This document shows positions 63,733 to 64,000 of a DNA stretch of 64,000 nt, in pieces (positions within the stretch are counted from its first letter, which is position 1; every line of letters begins with the position of its first letter). Below the pieces are notes generated by a model, which was not told the origin of the DNA, searched no databases, and saw only the letters and a list, made by a program, of their open reading frames with translations. The position numbers were made by a program, and so were the translations under genes. The stretch is taken from positions 5,022,001 to 5,086,000 of the forward strand of contig NZ_PDJK01000002.1 of NCBI RefSeq assembly GCF_002564045.1, written 5' to 3'. The DNA is from Amycolatopsis sulphurea (GTDB taxonomy: Bacteria > Actinomycetota > Actinomycetes > Mycobacteriales > Pseudonocardiaceae).

Positions 63733-64000
63733 AAGACTCCCCCTGACATCAGAATAATCGCGCACAAGAAATACGCACGTCGCCGCGCGCGAAATAGAGA
63801 AGGTTCGACGCTCGAAGAACGAACGGTCGTGAGGCGAGTAATCACACCTTTAACAAAGGGTGCGATCGCCCTGGGGTACCGCGGTGTTACTTTGAGTGAT
63901 GGTCCTCACATGGGTGATTGCGAGTTACTGTTTCGTGCCATGCTTTCCACGATCGGGTGATACCCGGGTCAAGGGCAAGCAAATAAGGGGAGGGCATCGG
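63733..64000 (-). other. Upstream region of the large lectin gene
   Basis: 268 bases to the window edge with lower GC, containing no supported gene. It should include the promoter of the minus-strand lectin and possibly of a gene beyond the edge. I see no certain promoter hexamers. Confidence 0.35.

Overview
The window is very GC-rich, uses many GTG starts and ATGA/GTGA overlaps, and encodes actinobacterial families (LAL/LuxR and SARP-like regulators, mycofactocin-type SDRs, bacterial terpene synthase, LGFP and ALF-repeat proteins). It carries six loci of a roughly 54-bp palindromic repeat built from GTGAAGGGGCCCTTCAC. From memory such repeats are common in Amycolatopsis, so I infer a Pseudonocardiales chromosome, probably Amycolatopsis; this is inference, not a database result. 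I saw no rRNA, tRNA or CRISPR array.

Region 1 (1-8.5 kb, + strand) is a tightly packed catabolic operon: the end of a sugar/nucleoside-type ABC permease, a hydantoinase/dihydropyrimidinase, a nitrilase-superfamily amidohydrolase, a ThDP enzyme, an iron-sulfur subunit and a molybdenum subunit of a xanthine-oxidase-family hydroxylase, and a CoxG-like protein. It probably degrades an N-heterocycle. It ends in a rearrangement scar where a broken mmsA fragment abuts, base to base, a dmpG 3' fragment on the other strand. Region 2 (8.6-16.3 kb) holds a GH114 lipoprotein, a DHPS-like protein, a DUF2165 membrane protein, a large LAL regulator, and a 1,559-bp insertion sequence that landed in the centre of one palindromic repeat with a 5-bp target duplication.

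Region 3 (16.3-42.6 kb) is the centrepiece: a complete contractile injection system (CIS, phage-tail-like) of the actinobacterial type. It has one sheath, one tube, a baseplate-chaperone-like Zn-ribbon protein, a DUF4255 cap, an AAA+ ATPase, a tube initiator, a LysM protein, hub, spike, PAAR-like tip, gp25 wedge, two baseplate-J-type proteins, a tail-I-like protein and a DUF6519 protein ending in two membrane helices. Two DUF4157 proteins (one Gly-rich and probably membrane-active, one with a second HExxH zinc site) and a DUF1906 protein are the best cargo candidates. A BTAD/SARP-like regulator lies just upstream of the sheath gene. No capsid, terminase, portal or integrase is present, so this is not a prophage. 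Two strong palindromic terminators close the operon.

Region 4 (42.6-49.5 kb) is accessory DNA: a secreted six-module lectin with near-identical 270-bp internal repeats, a graveyard of broken transposases (an rve/Mu-type element with end repeats, and an ISAs1 remnant), and a two-gene terpene cluster (P450 then class I terpene synthase, overlapping TGATG). Next to it an ABC transporter operon has collapsed: the first 101 residues of the ATPase are joined to the last roughly 37 residues of a permease.

Region 5 (49.5-60.5 kb) is a second catabolic locus. An IclR regulator is divergent from an operon of a SnoaL/NTF2-like protein, a serine beta-lactamase-fold esterase, two mycofactocin-type SDRs, a bicupin, an FAH-family hydrolase, an acetoacetyl-CoA-synthetase-like ligase and two classical SDRs. 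The substrate-binding lipoprotein lies downstream of the IclR gene. A shared 9-mer, TGTGCG(G/C)TA, sits in both control regions and may be the IclR operator. The window ends with a very large secreted ALF/AbfB/LGFP/ricin-B protein on the minus strand.
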